This document shows, piece by piece, positions 33,078 to 46,414 of a stretch of 64,000 nt of DNA (position 1 is the stretch's first letter; each line of letters opens with the position of its first letter). Source of the DNA: Calycina herbarum (lineage: Eukaryota > Ascomycota > Leotiomycetes > Helotiales > Pezizellaceae); NCBI GenBank assembly GCA_001414485.1, contig LLEY01000008.1:658091-722090 (forward strand). Reading direction: 5' to 3'. The notes beneath the pieces were generated by a model, which was not told the origin of the DNA, made no database searches, and saw nothing but the letters and a program-made list of their open reading frames with translations. A program made the position numbers and the translations under genes.

Positions 33078-36000
33078 TCAAACAACCTCTCTTCTAACAG
33101 TCCATCTCATCATCCTAGCTGCAAGCTTCACTGGTGAAATCTCGGACCTCTTGTCCTCTATTTCTGCCTCTGTGACTGGAGCTTTCTTTCCTTTGCCCGC
33201 AGTCTCGGTAGAGTTCAATTTCGTGGCTTCACCGGCTACTTTCGGGTTTTCCGCTCCCTTCTTTGCTCTTGTTTGCGCCGTAGAGTTATTCAGAGTAGCT
33301 GGGGCCGGTGGGGTTTTTGATTCTCCCTTGCCCTTTGCAGTCTCAGCTCCCTTTTTAGTCCCGGCTTGAGCTGTGCTATTTAAAGCGGCTGGGGGTGTTT
33401 TCGTCTCGCCTTTTCCTTTTGCTGCTGTCTCGGTGGCATTTCCTTTCGCCCCTTGATTGGCCTTGGCACCTTTCTTGCCGCCGGCCTCAGCTGTACCGTT
33501 CAGAGCAGTTGGAGGAGTTTTAGTCTCTCCTTTTCCTTTACCTGCTGTTTGCGTGGAATTTTTGGTTTCCGCGCCCTTCTTGCCTCCTGTTTGAGTTGTG
33601 TTGTTCAAGGCTGTTTGTGGGGTGGACCCCTTTCCTTTATCGGCGGTTTGCGTGGAATTTTTGGCTTCCGCGCCCTTCTTGCCTCCAGCTTGAGCTGTTC
33701 CATTTTTCGAACTTTCGGTACCCTTGTTGCCACTTGCGGCCGCGCTGGCCGTGGCCTGACCTTGTGAGAGAGTTACAGTACTTTTGATGGTTTTGACAGC
33801 CCCGGAAGCGGTAGAAACAATGGTTTTCCCTCCTTCTGTCTTGGTTATAGTTTGGATTCCACCTGGTTGAGTTAACTGTTTGAATTGTTAGCTTGGAGAT
33901 AAGCGAAGACGGAGAGAAGAACGAACTTGGACGATGATTATGTTTGTTCCCCCTCCTTGAGCAGCCTGGCCACCGGCTCCTCCTTGTCCCCCTTGTCCTC
34001 CAGCACCTCCAGCGCCACCAGCCCCTCCAATTCCGTTCACACCGTTGGTTCCAGCGGCCCCATATTTTCCGGGGGCTCCATCTTTGCCAGCAGGCCCTTG
34101 TATAGTTTGCACGGCTCCATTCTGAGAGACAGTGACAGTCTCTGCACTTTCAACAGCCTTTGATGGTTGTTCGACGGCTTTTGGTGCAGCACTTGCCTTG
34201 GGTTGCTCCGCAACAACTCCTCCAGCATTTCCTCCCTGACCCCCAGCTCCTCCTTTCCCTCCCTCTCCAGCAACGCTTGGTGCTTGAGTTGCCTTGGCAC
34301 CAGAATATTCAGTCACTGGAATTGTTTTGGCCTCGGCTCCCATACCGTTCTCAGCACTTGGTTTGAGAGTCATCATTGAAACCTTTGGCTCAGCCGCGAC
34401 CTTTGGTGCCTCTGCTTTGCTTGGTTGAGCTGCAGCTGGGGTTTCCTTTGCTGGGGATGCTGGTGCCTATAAGATGTGTAAGTTGTGATTCTTTGTATCA
34501 TAGCTTCGTCTCAAAAGACCTGAATGTTGGTAACAAGGACAAGCGAGTTTTTAGAGACCTGGTTCAGCCTCGGCGTAAACCTCTATTCTTTTTTCTCGAG
34601 TAGATCCCGAATAATTGCAAGTGTTGTTCTGAAGATTAAGAAGAATGAAGAAACTATATTTCCAGTTCTTCTAAATCTTTGAATATAAGGACAAACGAGT
34701 TGTAAGAGACTCGATGATTGCTCTGTATCATCGCTTTCATTGCTCGAGTAAATCTCGAATAATTGAAAACATCGTTTCGGAAGATTTGGAAGAATAAAAA
34801 AAATTAACTTTCTCATTCTTTCAAACCTTCTCGAGCAATACTGTTTGATTATCCCAGACTGCTTCGTACAATAAAGAATTAAAGTACGTGTTAATGGAGC
34901 AATGTGTACTTCTCTTATAAAGAAAGGCGAAAGGAATCACAACAACTTACAGCAGCACCGGCTACCTCACCGCCGTTTGTGGCCCCTGTTGGAGCAGCAT
35001 TTACACAATTCGAAACAGTGACGGTTTGCGTCACGGTAACCATCATCTATTATGAAACATGTTAGCAGCTTCTCCATATAACACTCCTAACGTCGAGAAC
35101 TGTGAATCATTTTGGGGAAAGACTATTGAAGATATAATACTCCACAGCTTCAAAGGAATCCAACGTTCAAGACTTTGGGAAATGAAACTGAGAAGTTAAC
35201 ATACGATCGGAGTTGTGGGTTGAGCCTCAGCCGCTGCCATTGGTTCCCCAGCTGCAGCACTCTGTTTGGCCTGGGGGCCATTCGATTCTCCGCTCTTTTT
35301 AGCTGGAGGACTACCACTGTGGATGATCTCGGAGTTAGTATTGCCCTTTCTAGAAATATGTTTGAGGAAATTGAGGAGGAAACAGGGTTATGAGAGGAGG
35401 AAGTCAGCTAATCGAGGAGGAGATAGTGTCTCAACCCTCCTGAAACGACCTAAAAGAGGAAAAAAGAACTCAGATATTACCTTGCTTTGGCTGGGGGAGA
35501 TGAAGGAGTTGGAGGGGAACTCTCGAGGGCCGGACCTTTAGATTCCCCTGATTTCTTTGCAGCCACCTCAGTTCCGTTGAGGGCATTTGCGGCTGGAGGA
35601 GACGGAGGAGTGTTGCTGGCTTTGGCTGGGCTTTTTGCTTCGCCTGATTTTTTTGCAACCCCACTGCCCTTTGCAACCCCGCTAGCCTTTGCAACCCCGC
35701 TGGCCTTTACAGTGCTATTTCCGGCAGGACCAGACGCTTTAGCAGGTGATTTGGTGGCGCCTGATGCTTCTGGTTCAAGGGGTACAATCTCAGGCGATGG
35801 GGTCGGCTCTGCTGCTGCTGATTGCTTTCCATTCTTTGGTGCTGAAACTGGCTCGGCTAATCCTGATGCAGGTTCTTCTGATGCCTTTCCTGCTCCTCCC
35901 AGAGCTCCAAGGAGGGTATCGAGAGCACCCCGTCGTTCGTTTTGTAAAGACCTGAAAAAAAAGTTAGCCTGAAGCTATTGAAAGAGGGTTGCAAATTCCT

Positions 36001-36092
36001 TACCGTGCATTGTCATCGGTTGGACCAGCAATGACAGAAGAAGAAGAGTAAAGAGCGACTAGCGCATATGAGAAAAAAGTTGAAGAACGCAT
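33078..36092 (-). CDS. Secreted repeat protein with a collagen-like Gly-X-Y domain
   Basis: Six exons were rebuilt by eye: 36092-36004, 35951-35481, 35316-35205, 35046-34951, 34466-33927 and 33875-33078. They total 2106 nt and 701 residues in consistent phases. It starts with a signal peptide (MRSSTFFSYALVALYSSSSVIA). An Ala/Ser/Lys/Pro-rich region with AKASGVAK-type repeats follows. A short Thr/Val part (VTVTQTVTVSNC) comes next. Then about 15 Gly-X-Y triplets (from GPAGKDGAPGKYGAAG, residues about 378-425) form a collagen-like stretch. The last exon encodes about five Lys/Gly/Thr repeats of 35-40 residues (GKGKGETKTPP, GGKKGAE). No GPI signal is visible. It is probably a cell-wall or matrix protein, possibly an adhesin. 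No close family is recognised. Confidence 0.75.
33190..33730 (-). repeat. Tandem coding repeats of about 105-120 bp
   Basis: About five units in the last exon of the collagen-like gene, each with a GGKKGAE block, an NST/TAG stretch and GKGKGETKTPP. Units differ in length and by several substitutions. Confidence 0.75.
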
Positions 36093-39000
36093 GTTGAAAA
36101 AAAGGGGGTATCAAGAAAAGAACAAGAAATGAAGTGAATGAAAGTAGTGATATCAAATCAAACAGAAGATGAGAATAAAATCTCTTGGGGCGCTAGAGAG
36201 TTTGGATGATGGGACCGCTCTTATACTTCACACTTGTCAACTTTGACGTTTGGCCTGATGCTTGACCAATAACCACGCTTCTCCCGAACTCTACACATAG
36301 TCTCCATGTCTAACTCCTAGCAAAACAAACTAACGTATGGTAGAAATGACCCAGTGTCAAGGTTTCCCAGGAAACAAACATCTCATCCATGTACGAGCTT
36401 AACCGGAAGAGAAGATGTTCTGCGAATGAAACGAGGATCTGAAGATCAGATCATGCTTAAAGTAGATCCGACCTTGAGATGAAGAAGGTTAATTGAGGCT
36501 GTGCACAGTCTCGATGTTTTTGATTTGTGTGGACTATGTTTATGGGACATGGGCGGCTGGAATCTCAATTGGACGGGAGGGTTTTGTTCGCCTTGCGGAG
36601 CGTGGTAGAAAAAGAATGGGTTATTATGCGTTGTGTGAATAGGGTTATGGGGCCTGTGGGGAGGATAGCGCGAAAAAAGAAAAGACCTCTCTGTTTGAGG
36701 GCGTTTGAGCCTCCTAGCGGCTGGAAATGGGAAGGTACAACTTGAGTTTGAAAGGAAAATTCATGACTGAAGCTGGAAGAGATAGAATCCGAATGACGGT
36801 GAAATTAGTTAATTGAATCTTCACAGGAAACTCAATATCTCAGAAAATAATAGATCGTAACGCAACCATCAACTCGTTGCTGAACGTGGTTGGAAAGAAT
36901 TGGAAGAATCTCGGTCGTTGAGCAGGTGCCATCCCTTCTAGATACTTAGCCAAACCCCCGCATCTACACCCGCAACTCTAAATTATCAAATGTATTGGCA
37001 TCTGATTCTCGGAACTACGCTTTGCGATTCCATCCGGAAAAAGCCCTTATTCACGATGGTTTGGAAGCTCCAGATCGCTTCTTCAAACGACGCTACCGAC
37101 GATCTTCCGACCCAAGATGTGTGAAGTTGTGAGAAGCGAGATCTGGGTAGGGGTCACATGCGGGGAGGATGGCTGTGCATGTTTGGATGTGCTGGTGGAA
37201 CACTGTGAAGGACGTCCGGATGTGAAAACACATGGGATATGTCTTTTATCTGGCACTTGCGTCTTTGGGGATGAGGGAGTCGGACTCGGCTAGGTAAGGT
37301 GGATTCAGGGGATGCGGGTCTAGTAGGGAATAACTTGAGGCGAACATCAGTCGATGTTTGTATCAGTAAGAAATTTGGAATATATTAGATTGTACCCGCT
37401 TAGCAAAAAATCCTGGCGGAGAAAGAAATCAATGAAATTGATAGGCTCGAACACAATAGCTGCTCGGATTGTTCTCTAGCCCAATCGCTTTGCAATTGAA
37501 GCTGCTTAGTGACTGCACGTTTCCCCCCGAAAACCACCGGTAGCAGAGTGTCCCTCTATCTTTAATTTAACTCTTCAACCTTATTTCATCTCCATCGTCT
37601 GGCCCGGTCCTGTGATTACAGACACGTGATATAACAGCGTCAAGCAAAACGTATTATAGTCAAATTCCGGTTAGTTGTGTGACTTTTTATGTGCAATTGA
37701 CCGACTCATAGTACCAATCATTTAGGACAACTGGGTGGGAGACGTTGGTAAAGATCCAAGGAATCACATGACCGAAATCTTCCCAAAAATCTCCCCTCAA
37801 ACCCCAGACGTGCCGCCGGGCGGTTCAAGGAAGCCGGGGCCCGAAAATAATTGCCCGCGTTTTGAGTGGAAGGCAGGTCGTGGTTCTGCGGCCGCCTTCT
37901 GGGCGAATCGGATAAGGGGTAGTTGAGCCTTGGTGATGGCGGCAGTGTGAGGCCTTTGATATGCTGTTGGAAACGAGTTGTATTGAAGGAAGAGGATTTG
38001 AAAGATTCGTTATCTAAATTGACGAGCGCCAAGAGGGATGTGAGGATTTCGAATTGCAAATTCCCCCCATGAATCCATACTGTACTCCGTACTTCGTGTG
38101 TAACAACCATGCATGCAGATATCAAGTTTCAGAGAGCGCGATTAATGTGCCTTCCTTCGTATCAGTCGAATCTCAGGGTTCGTGGTGCGAAGTTGAAGGA
38201 TCTCCGGTTGATAAGATGAAAATTTCGAGCGGAAAAAAATTTGATGGGATGTTCATGTATATGTATAGTGATTGTGATAATGCACTGTGAAGCCTTTGAT
38301 AAGAGGATTGAGTCTGCACTGCATTCCTCCTTACGCACAGACATTTTATCACTCTCATCATATTAAAATGAAGTCGATTCTCAACGCGCCTCCCTTGTTT
38401 TCGAGGGTTCTTTTGTACGTTCGCTGACGAAGACATTCCGGGTTACCAAATGAATCTCCTTCGCCTCGGGACCTGGATTTCAAGGAATGTTGTATATGTT
38501 TCTTGTAGAGTGTTTTCTTATTGCCTTGATGGATTTGCCGGGTGAGTTCCAATCGAGTTGCGTGGAAAGCGAATTCGTACCTAATGATCGCCGTTAATTG
38601 CCAGGGCGTGGAAGGCATCCGGTAGGTGACGGGACTCGGGACGCATCATTTCTAGCGTGGGCTTGTTCGCCAACGAGGGAAAAAACACGAGATAACATGC
38701 TAGGTAGGTGTTGGTTGGTACCCGTGATATCTTGTTATATTAAAAGGAGATGTTGAATCGATTCGGAGGATTTTTTTGTGGGTTGTTTTCATCGTGAGGT
38801 TTGATGTTTAAAATGAAAGAAAGATGAAAATTTAGATCTTAAAAAGGACATTTCGCTTGGGGGAGAACGGACGATTATTCCTTGGTTATATTCCGTTTGT
38901 TTTATTATCATTGCGTGCAGATGTTCTAACTTATTGTTGTATTATCTCCGATTATATAGATCCTCTTCCCCTCCCCTCCTCGCTTCATTGCATCTGTGAG

Positions 39001-39471
39001 ATTCTCCGGGAAAAGACAGCGCTATGATAAGAACTGAAATGTTCTGCCTCGAATGTTCTGTCCCAGCGAGATTTCAATTGGGATGTAATCTTGAGATATC
39101 CAAAAATGGTCGAGACTCGAGGCTTCAAACCCCCGAATTCGATCGCCGGAGAGTTGGACTGGCAGGGCGTACCGCTGGGTGGGAATTCGATAGGTCAACA
39201 AAATCGCGACCGAAAAAAACGAGACGTTGAACCACCTGTTTAACTTGGCCTGGTCCGTGATAACATCAATGAGTTTTCCCGTCTTGTGTGTGTTTTTACT
39301 CTTGCAAAGCAAACGTCCCGATTTGGAAGCGTAAAATGGTTGTTGGCGGTTGGGCGTCTCAAGGTGCCGGTCGGCCAAAATAAGTCATGATCCCCACACC
39401 CACGTGTCCTGAACTCCTAAGGAGGGTTTCGTCACGGAACACCTCCTTCTTTGAGGGGGCTATCTTTTGAC

Positions 39472-39501
39472 GCCATCAGAGACCATCAGAGACCATCAGA
39501 A
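39472..39501. repeat. 10-bp tandem repeat (GACCATCAGA)
   Basis: Three adjacent units (the first CGCCATCAGA) in the gene-poor interval. Confidence 0.85.
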
Positions 39502-41419
39502 ACCCAAAAGATGGGACTGAAGATCGGGAGGCTTCGGTTACACATTTAAATGTAGAGGCAATTACATAATGTGACATCGGAAAGTTTTGTGAATCGCGAT
39601 CTGCTTCTAGAAGAATGTTCATTGCATCACTCTTTTTCGTCTGAACTATCGAGTGGTAGAAGTAAGGAAGTGAAATAGCGTTCCGGATACGTGGGCCATT
39701 TCCTTTTTCTTACGAGACTCCAAAAAAGAGTCTTGAATTCGGGCCGTGAAGATACAATAAAAAGAAAGCGCCAACTGCGTGTATTTCCTCTTACCAAAAT
39801 CCAGGCTCGATTTCGTGGTTCGGGTGGTCGTGCCGTTGTAGATTACATTAATAATAGGAAATGTATAGGTTGTAGGGGCTCTTTGTTATCATATTAGGAC
39901 AACGTATATCCTTAGCTGCAGAACATATTCCAGCGGGTGAGACCTCGTTCCTTTCCGATGTCCACAAGCACTTCATCCGCGGCAAAAGAAGGTAGGTTCT
40001 GACCGAGAGATGACCTCTCCAAGAGGCGATTTCCACTCCGCATCGTATTTGACGATGGATGTGTGAGTCGAGAACCCGTGCCATCGGACCAAGAGGACCA
40101 GAGGTTGCGAAACCATGTCTTCATCGACCAACGGATGATGCAGGATGCAGTTTGGTCTCTCCATCGGTCACGTCGCACGAATCCATTGGCCTGTGATGCA
40201 GGCGATTCTGCACCCTTAGAAGACCCCTCGACTTGAACTTGGGATCTGTATGGAAGCGTAGTTAGCGAGCGGTTTGCATGGGATGTGGATGTTACAAGTA
40301 TCGTGACACACAACGAGTAGCCTGCGAGACACCAGGAAGGGAAGTCAAGTGGTACGGAAGTGGTGGTGGCCAACACGAATGATGATATATTAACTTCCCC
40401 ACACATTCCACAGTCAGGATGTGCGCCTTCATCTCAGGTTGCTGACGCGCCGCGAATACCCCTGAATATCTTCGAACTCTCAATGCCATCCAACAACACC
40501 AGAACCCCTCTTCGTGATTCCTTCCTCCGCCTTCAATCTTACACCAACCATCCTGAATCCAGGAAGGTCGGGAATCCAACGCCGGTTTGCTCTGGAGCAG
40601 AGTCACACGTCACTCAAAGACACAACGGATGGCTGGAGCTCCCGGGACATTGACATTGTCCGGCTCTCGTGAATACGTTGTAGTGAAATTGCGCCTTCTC
40701 TCATGATCGACGTTGAGGTCCCTTTCAGACATCCACTGCCGCCTCAAATTTGGGGCGACCTGGTTTACCCGCCTGCGACCGGGTTCTTTTGGGAGGCTGG
40801 CGAGTTTCCCCTTTCCAAGGCCTGTCAAAAGGCCAAAAGACCCAAGGTTGGGCCGGCTGTAGACAACGGCATACCGAAGGGTTCCAGCTTGCTTTTTGCT
40901 TGGTGTGGTGCGTGGTTGCGTGGTTGCGTGGTGGTGCACCTGGAGGTCGTCCAGACTTTCGTCCCATCCTCACATCGTCGTGGTGTTTTTTGCAGCTACT
41001 CTAGCTGGGTGCACTCTGATCACTCTGTCAAAAGTGGCAGTAGATACTTCAGGTTTGTACCTGCCTAGGTACTTCTCTCGTTATTCCAACTCTCTAGGAG
41101 AATTCAAGGCCATTAACCCAGTTCATTTAAAACAGTGATGTTCGAATTGTGCTGTAGGGTTGGAACAGCGAGAACGAAAGAGGTACCTATTTACTGCTGC
41201 TTTTATTGACCACCAGGAGCTCTGCTCCAACACCAACACCAAAGGAGGATGCGGGCCCGAGAAGGAGGGCCATGGTGATGGGAGATTTGCAGCTACCGTT
41301 CCACCACTTTCAATGTGCCTAGCAACATAGATATTTCACTGCAGACGGACCTCACGGACATCTGCGTCAGGGTATCCCTCCTCTCCCAACGCTACTAGTA
41401 CCAACGAACAACGAACAAC

Positions 41420-41447
41420 ACATAGAAAACATAGAAAACATAGAAAA
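41420..41447. repeat. 9-bp tandem repeat (ACATAGAAA)
   Basis: Three units in tandem, upstream of the RRM-R3H gene leader. Confidence 0.85.
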
Positions 41448-41700
41448 GCGAGGAAAACAAGTGCCGAGGATAGCTCGGTTGCTAAAGAGAAAAATGATAT
41501 ATGCTAAAGAATATCAATGTGCGTCAAGACGATGAGATGATACTGTCATCGATAAACCAATTCTCTCATATCTCTTTTGCTGGCCTGACGAGTAGTCTCG
41601 AGCTACCTACCCTACTACGGCTACGGAGCACAAGATTCGTGGTTGCCCTCCCTTGTAGAAAATTAGCCGAAAGGAGTTTAGCTTGGAGATGAGCCCGCCG

Positions 41701-42311
41701 TGCTCAGCAGCAAAAATTGAGAACTGGAACTCCCATCGCATTTCCTCCCCTTGACAGCGCGGTCTCTACCTTGGTACCCAGCCGCGACTTTCTTCGCCCT
41801 TCCGTCTCTGCTTTATCTCCTCATTGTCCTCGACACACTCTTTGCTGCTTCTGTGTGCTCACGACTGGTATATACCGCCCGACGACGACTATAGACGAGC
41901 CCAACGACCTGTCGCGAACCCCCCCCCCCGTGCCCTCTAAGGCTATCCCTCGCCCACGGCAGCCGCTCTGAGCCAAGCTGCACCGAGAAAAAGGTTTCCC
42001 TGCCCCAAGTACCGAAGACATCTACAATCTCCCACGCCAAACGGCTGCAGACCTCCCAGCACAGCTTCACCAAGCTCGAAATCCTCGACAGCGGCTCTTC
42101 CTCCAGCTGCACTTGCTTGCATCCTCTCCTAGCGACATCGTCACCTTCGCCCAAGCTGCACAAGCGTGGAGTTCGGGGCGAACCAGCCATTTGAGCTGTC
42201 TCTGCGTGCCACTTGACGGCTCCTTGCATAGCGTGAGAGCAGCATAAGAGCTCTCTCTCTCCAACCACAACTCTTCCTTCCTGGATATTCGAACTTCTTC
42301 GTCGATTCATA
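41701..42311 (+). promoter_or_regulatory. Long pyrimidine-rich 5' leader/promoter of the RRM-R3H gene
   Basis: CT-rich sequence with many TCTTC/CCTCC tracts and a run of C near 41922-41931, ending at the start codon at 42312. Such CT-rich stretches are common around transcription starts of highly expressed fungal genes. The exact start and any leader intron cannot be fixed from sequence alone. Confidence 0.45.
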
Positions 42312-44356
42312 ATGTCAACTCATCAGTACCTCCAGGAAATGTACCCTCAGGAGTTCCCCCCCTCCAACCGTTCCCCAAATAATTCCCGCTACAACGGCTT
42401 GAACAACAATAATTTGAATCGCCAACCATCGCGAAATTTCGACAGCTATGCGTCATCACAACTGCAGCAGGGCATCTATGCACAGGAGGAGCATGCAAAT
42501 GGGCGATTTGACAATCTGCCTCCACGATTTGACCGGATGCCCTCAGGGTCGCTCCAACATTCCAACAATTACCCCTATGATAATCAAACATGGAACTACG
42601 GAGGTGCAAACATGACTGGCGGTATGAATGGGATTAATGGCATCAATACGATGGGAGGCACCGGTCGGGTCAAGCCCTCCAGCCGCAGAACAGGACTTCC
42701 TCCAGTAAGTCTGCCATGACATTGGTGGAATAGAATTTTGGCTGACCTCTCCCTCCTTAGACTTGGATGGACAATAGCCAAATGCAATCTCCTATGCCCA
42801 ACGTAGGCATACATCAGTTGAACGGCCATCAGCTTAACGGTCAATACAGTCAATCGCATATGCAACCACATCATCCTCGAATCTCACCACCCCCTGACCA
42901 TGACGAGCTCATCCCCACCGCCATCGTCATTAAAAACATACCCTTTGCAGTCAAGAAGGAATCGCTTGTAGCCCTCATGACAGATATGAACCTCCCATTG
43001 CCCTACGCTTTCAACTATCACTTTGATAACGGAGTCTTCCGAGGACTTGCTTTTGCAAACTTCACTACGGCCGAAGAGACTTCGCAAGTCATCGATGCGA
43101 TGAACCATATGGACTTACAGGGAAGAAAACTGCGAGTTGAGTACAAGAAGATGTTGCCCGCTGCAGAAAGGGAACGGATCGAGCGGGACAAGAGAGAGAG
43201 ACGTGGACAATTAGAGGAGCAGCATCGGCCCATTGGAAATGCATCGGTCCCACCCCTTCATTCACAAACCTCGATGAACTCACTTCACTCCAATACGATT
43301 CCCGCCTCTCCATCACCAGTTCAGATGAGATCCAAGGGAAGTGACTACCAGTCAGCGCCATCTGGTGCTTCAGGAATCAATGTTGCTGGCGTGGACATGA
43401 ACGATATGACAACTTTAACGTACTTTACTGAGCTTACGTTATTCAAGAATGACACCAACCGTGAGATCTTGGTCTTCCCAAGCACTGTTTCTCCTCAACA
43501 TCGAAAGATCATCCATACCTTGGCTCATAACATGGGGCTTGAACACCGATCGGAGGGAGTGGGAGATGGAAGATGTGTTCAAATTTACAAGACCCGCCAA
43601 CAAAGTTCTATGAGCCCGGCGGTTCCATCCATTCCACAAAACTACTACAACACCGAGCGCCGTGGTTTGAACCGAGCAGCGACAATTGACTTTGCCATTG
43701 CGCGAGAGAATGAATCTGGTTATTACAACCACACACTTGGCCGCCAAGGCTCTGGCCTTTTGGATATCCCCGCTTCGCCAGGATTGGGACTCAACGCTGC
43801 CCATAATCTTCGCGCTGCCAAATCTTTCGCTGACTTGCGTTCGTATACACCCTCGCCTGCCCAATCTGTTGCCAGTTATCCGGCCAACCCCTCCCAAAAC
43901 ATTTCACGGTATGCTGACTACGGTCACTCATCTGCAGCATCGGGCACCCCTAACCTGACACCAACCTCGGCCGGCGGACAAATTAATGGCCGCGACGAGT
44001 CCTTCCTCGCTCATAGCCTGAGTAACATGTCAATCGGACTTGATCGCCCTACCAGATCTAATGGTCGAATTGGCCAAGAGAGAGATAACCATACTCCAAG
44101 CGCCGGTCCCATCGGAAGCCATCGTCCAATTAATGGAAACTATGATGATAATCCTCGAAACGGTGCCTCGGCTGTACCGGAGAGACAACCTCGAGGACCT
44201 GGTAGCGAATGGGGATCTGGTTTTGCACGACCTCGCCAGAATGGCCATCGGAATCAAGGAAGTGGTGAGCTTGATCTGAACAGCATCGAAAGAGACTGGG
44301 ATGATAACAGAATACAAGATTCCTCCGACCGAAACGCGAACGGTCGATTCCACTAA
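42312..44356 (+). CDS. RRM and R3H domain RNA-binding protein (Pin4/Cip1-2-like)
   Basis: Two exons (42312-42704, 42761-44356), with a 56-bp GTAAGT...TTAG intron, give 662 residues. The N-terminus is Asn/Gln/Ser/Tyr-rich. An RRM spans roughly residues 175-255 with TAIVIKNIPFAVKKESL as RNP2 and GVFRGLAFANF as RNP1. A basic helix (AERERIERDKRERRG) follows. An R3H domain lies near 340-410 (TELTLFKNDTNREILVFPST, RKIIHTLAHNMGLEHRS). RRM followed by R3H is typical of the fungal Pin4 / S. pombe Cip1-Cip2 family of cytoplasmic post-transcriptional regulators. The tail is disordered with Ser-Pro sites. Family is firm; mRNA targets are unknown. Confidence 0.9.
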
Positions 44357-46180
44357 GCCCTCCCTCCACACCTTTAGGAGACGAGGCTATGAAGTGACGA
44401 ACCCCTCTAGATATGTTGTGTGAGCGCACATACCCCGAATTGCCTCTCGCATAGGTCATTTACCTGCGAATTATCTGTATGGAAGTACAGCGTCGACTTT
44501 GTACTCATTGCAAGCATAATATGTTTTCATGCTTGATTTTCGGCGTACATTTTGCTTTTTGTTCTTCGACTGTCTTGCATATTGTAATTACGGTCCCTTC
44601 AAGTCTCCCTTGGGCTGACTGTTGTTGGACACACACTCTCTACCACGGACTTGGCGTTAGTACATATCTGATTGCGCGATTGTTGCGCGATGCCTGCCGG
44701 ACGAATGGACGAATCGACCTTGGCGAAAATTTCGACCGCCATCAAAAGCAACACACATCGAGTTTAATAACCCTTACTGCGACTCGATTACGAAAACGAC
44801 CATAAAAATATGTACGAAAGTACGAACGAATAGGTTACCATTTGTGAAACCAAAACATTACAGCGATTGGGCAACCATCACGACTTACGCTGCTATGACC
44901 CTCCCCCTTTACAATACTACAACATCATACAAGTTTGGCTTGGGGTTCACTGGATACTTTTGAGGATAAGCTGGATTCATCGAATACATCATAACAGAAG
45001 ATGACGGAACTGGACTCGGATCCGGGGATGGGTGGAAGCTCGATCCGACTAATATAATGGGGTGTACCTGTCACCTTTCTCTTCTTTTGGGACCGCCTGC
45101 GAACACCACGCGGTTGCAACATATATACATAAATAGTCGAGTCTTCCACCGATTTTTGGACCCTTCCGACCTTCTACGAGGAGACGAACGAGAAGAAAAA
45201 GTAGCAAGGCGTTTTTAGTCGCTTGCTTTTTTGAGATTAAATTTGGATTTGTGGAATGAATTGGAATGCTTCTTGTTTTGTTTGCTGTTTGCTCGATTGC
45301 CTGCCTGTTTGCTTTTTTTATCACTTTACATGGTGAGTGCACTGCATATGTCCGCTTGTCAAACCTGGGTCTCTCGACCTGTTGGAAACTATGGAATCGG
45401 CCGAGGTTGACTAGTTCCGTTTTTTTAGAAAATAGGGAAATGGATATGGTGGGGTTGCTTGGGTAGGCGGCTCCTCTTTTTTTTTTGTGTTGGTTCACTT
45501 TTTTTTTCTCGGGTTCTATTCTGTTCTAATTGAACCTCCTATATCTATGTACTCTATTAAACCTGAACCTTGTGCCGATGTGCCCGTATACGAAATGATG
45601 AGTTCCCTTGTGCTGAAATGATTATTATGATTGATCTCGAATCCATTGCTCTGACTGATTGCGTTGGGGTTGTCGTTATGATGCTTTGTTGCTGGATTTA
45701 GCTAACATCAAGTCTTCGCACTGCCTGTCAGGACATTTTGGAATTGGTGATTGGATGTTCCTGGTTGTGGGTGGATTGAGAAAGATCCATCTCCACATAT
45801 TGCCACTGTTTTCTAATGAATATTTTCCCTCTGACATTACATAGATCACGACTAAGTATGTTTAGCTAACGAAGGGGGGAAAGACAGCAAAGATTCTCTT
45901 TCAGTAATAACCCTTCCATTCCATCGTAGCCCTAGAAGTATTGAATACAATTCACTTGAATTCTGTCGCGTCTTATACCGTGCAATTGCTCCACATGATC
46001 AAAAGGCTATGTCACTGAGACCCAAACCCGATAATTTAAGCGAAATTTGAAGCCTGACCAATCACCAGTGAAGCCAGTCCAAGTTAACTAAGCTCTGTTT
46101 AATGAGCCCCACTTGTGATTCAATAGCTAGTCGGAAATAATTGCTCCTATTAAGGCATTGGCTGAGGTTTAGGGCAACTA
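44357..46180. other. Intergenic region
   Basis: The 3' UTR of the RRM-R3H gene is probably included. Poly-T tracts lie near 45478-45510. Frames on both strands are short and featureless. No gene is seen. Confidence 0.5.
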
Positions 46181-46414
46181 CATAAATAACCCCCTCTTCA
46201 TACTTTCCCTTTTCATGACACAACCTCCCCTCTTCTTAACTCCTACACACAACAACCTCCTCAACTCAATACATAGTAAGTTGTCTTTCAACTTTCTATT
46301 CTATTTGGCAAGCAGCAATGATTAGGAGGTCTTTTGAGATATTAGAGGACAATACTGACTTGCTCTCACACAGTTCTTTCAGGAATTCACCCTAATCTTC
46401 AATCTCCAAACAAG
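46181..46414 (+). promoter_or_regulatory. TATA-like box and 5' UTR intron of the secreted Cys-rich gene
   Basis: CATAAATAAC at 46181-46190 resembles a TATA box, followed by a CT-rich initiator region. A probable leader intron spans 46276-46373: GTAAGT donor, a CTGAC branch site and a CACACAG acceptor. The start codon follows about 40 bp later. Confidence 0.55.

Larger units (their letters stand above)
36093..41700. other. Long gene-poor interval
   Basis: About 5.6 kb without a supportable gene. It begins with the promoter of the collagen-like gene. Short frames (for example 37718-38125, 39022-39378, 39912-40406, 40703-41068) lack start context, family motifs and credible splice partners. Small direct repeats at 39472-39501 and 41420-41447 are listed separately. 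An unannotated non-coding RNA or an unusually large upstream control region cannot be excluded. Confidence 0.5.

Noticed and set aside
35487..35972. 161-codon plus-strand frame
   Set aside because: Antisense to exon 2 of the collagen-like gene, whose signal peptide, splice phases and repeats support the minus strand.
39912..40406. 164-codon minus-strand frame
   Set aside because: No conserved motif, no credible splice partners, and overlapping frames of similar length on both strands.
44030..44371. Minus-strand frame at the end of the RRM-R3H gene
   Set aside because: Shadow of a disordered coding tail on the opposite strand.
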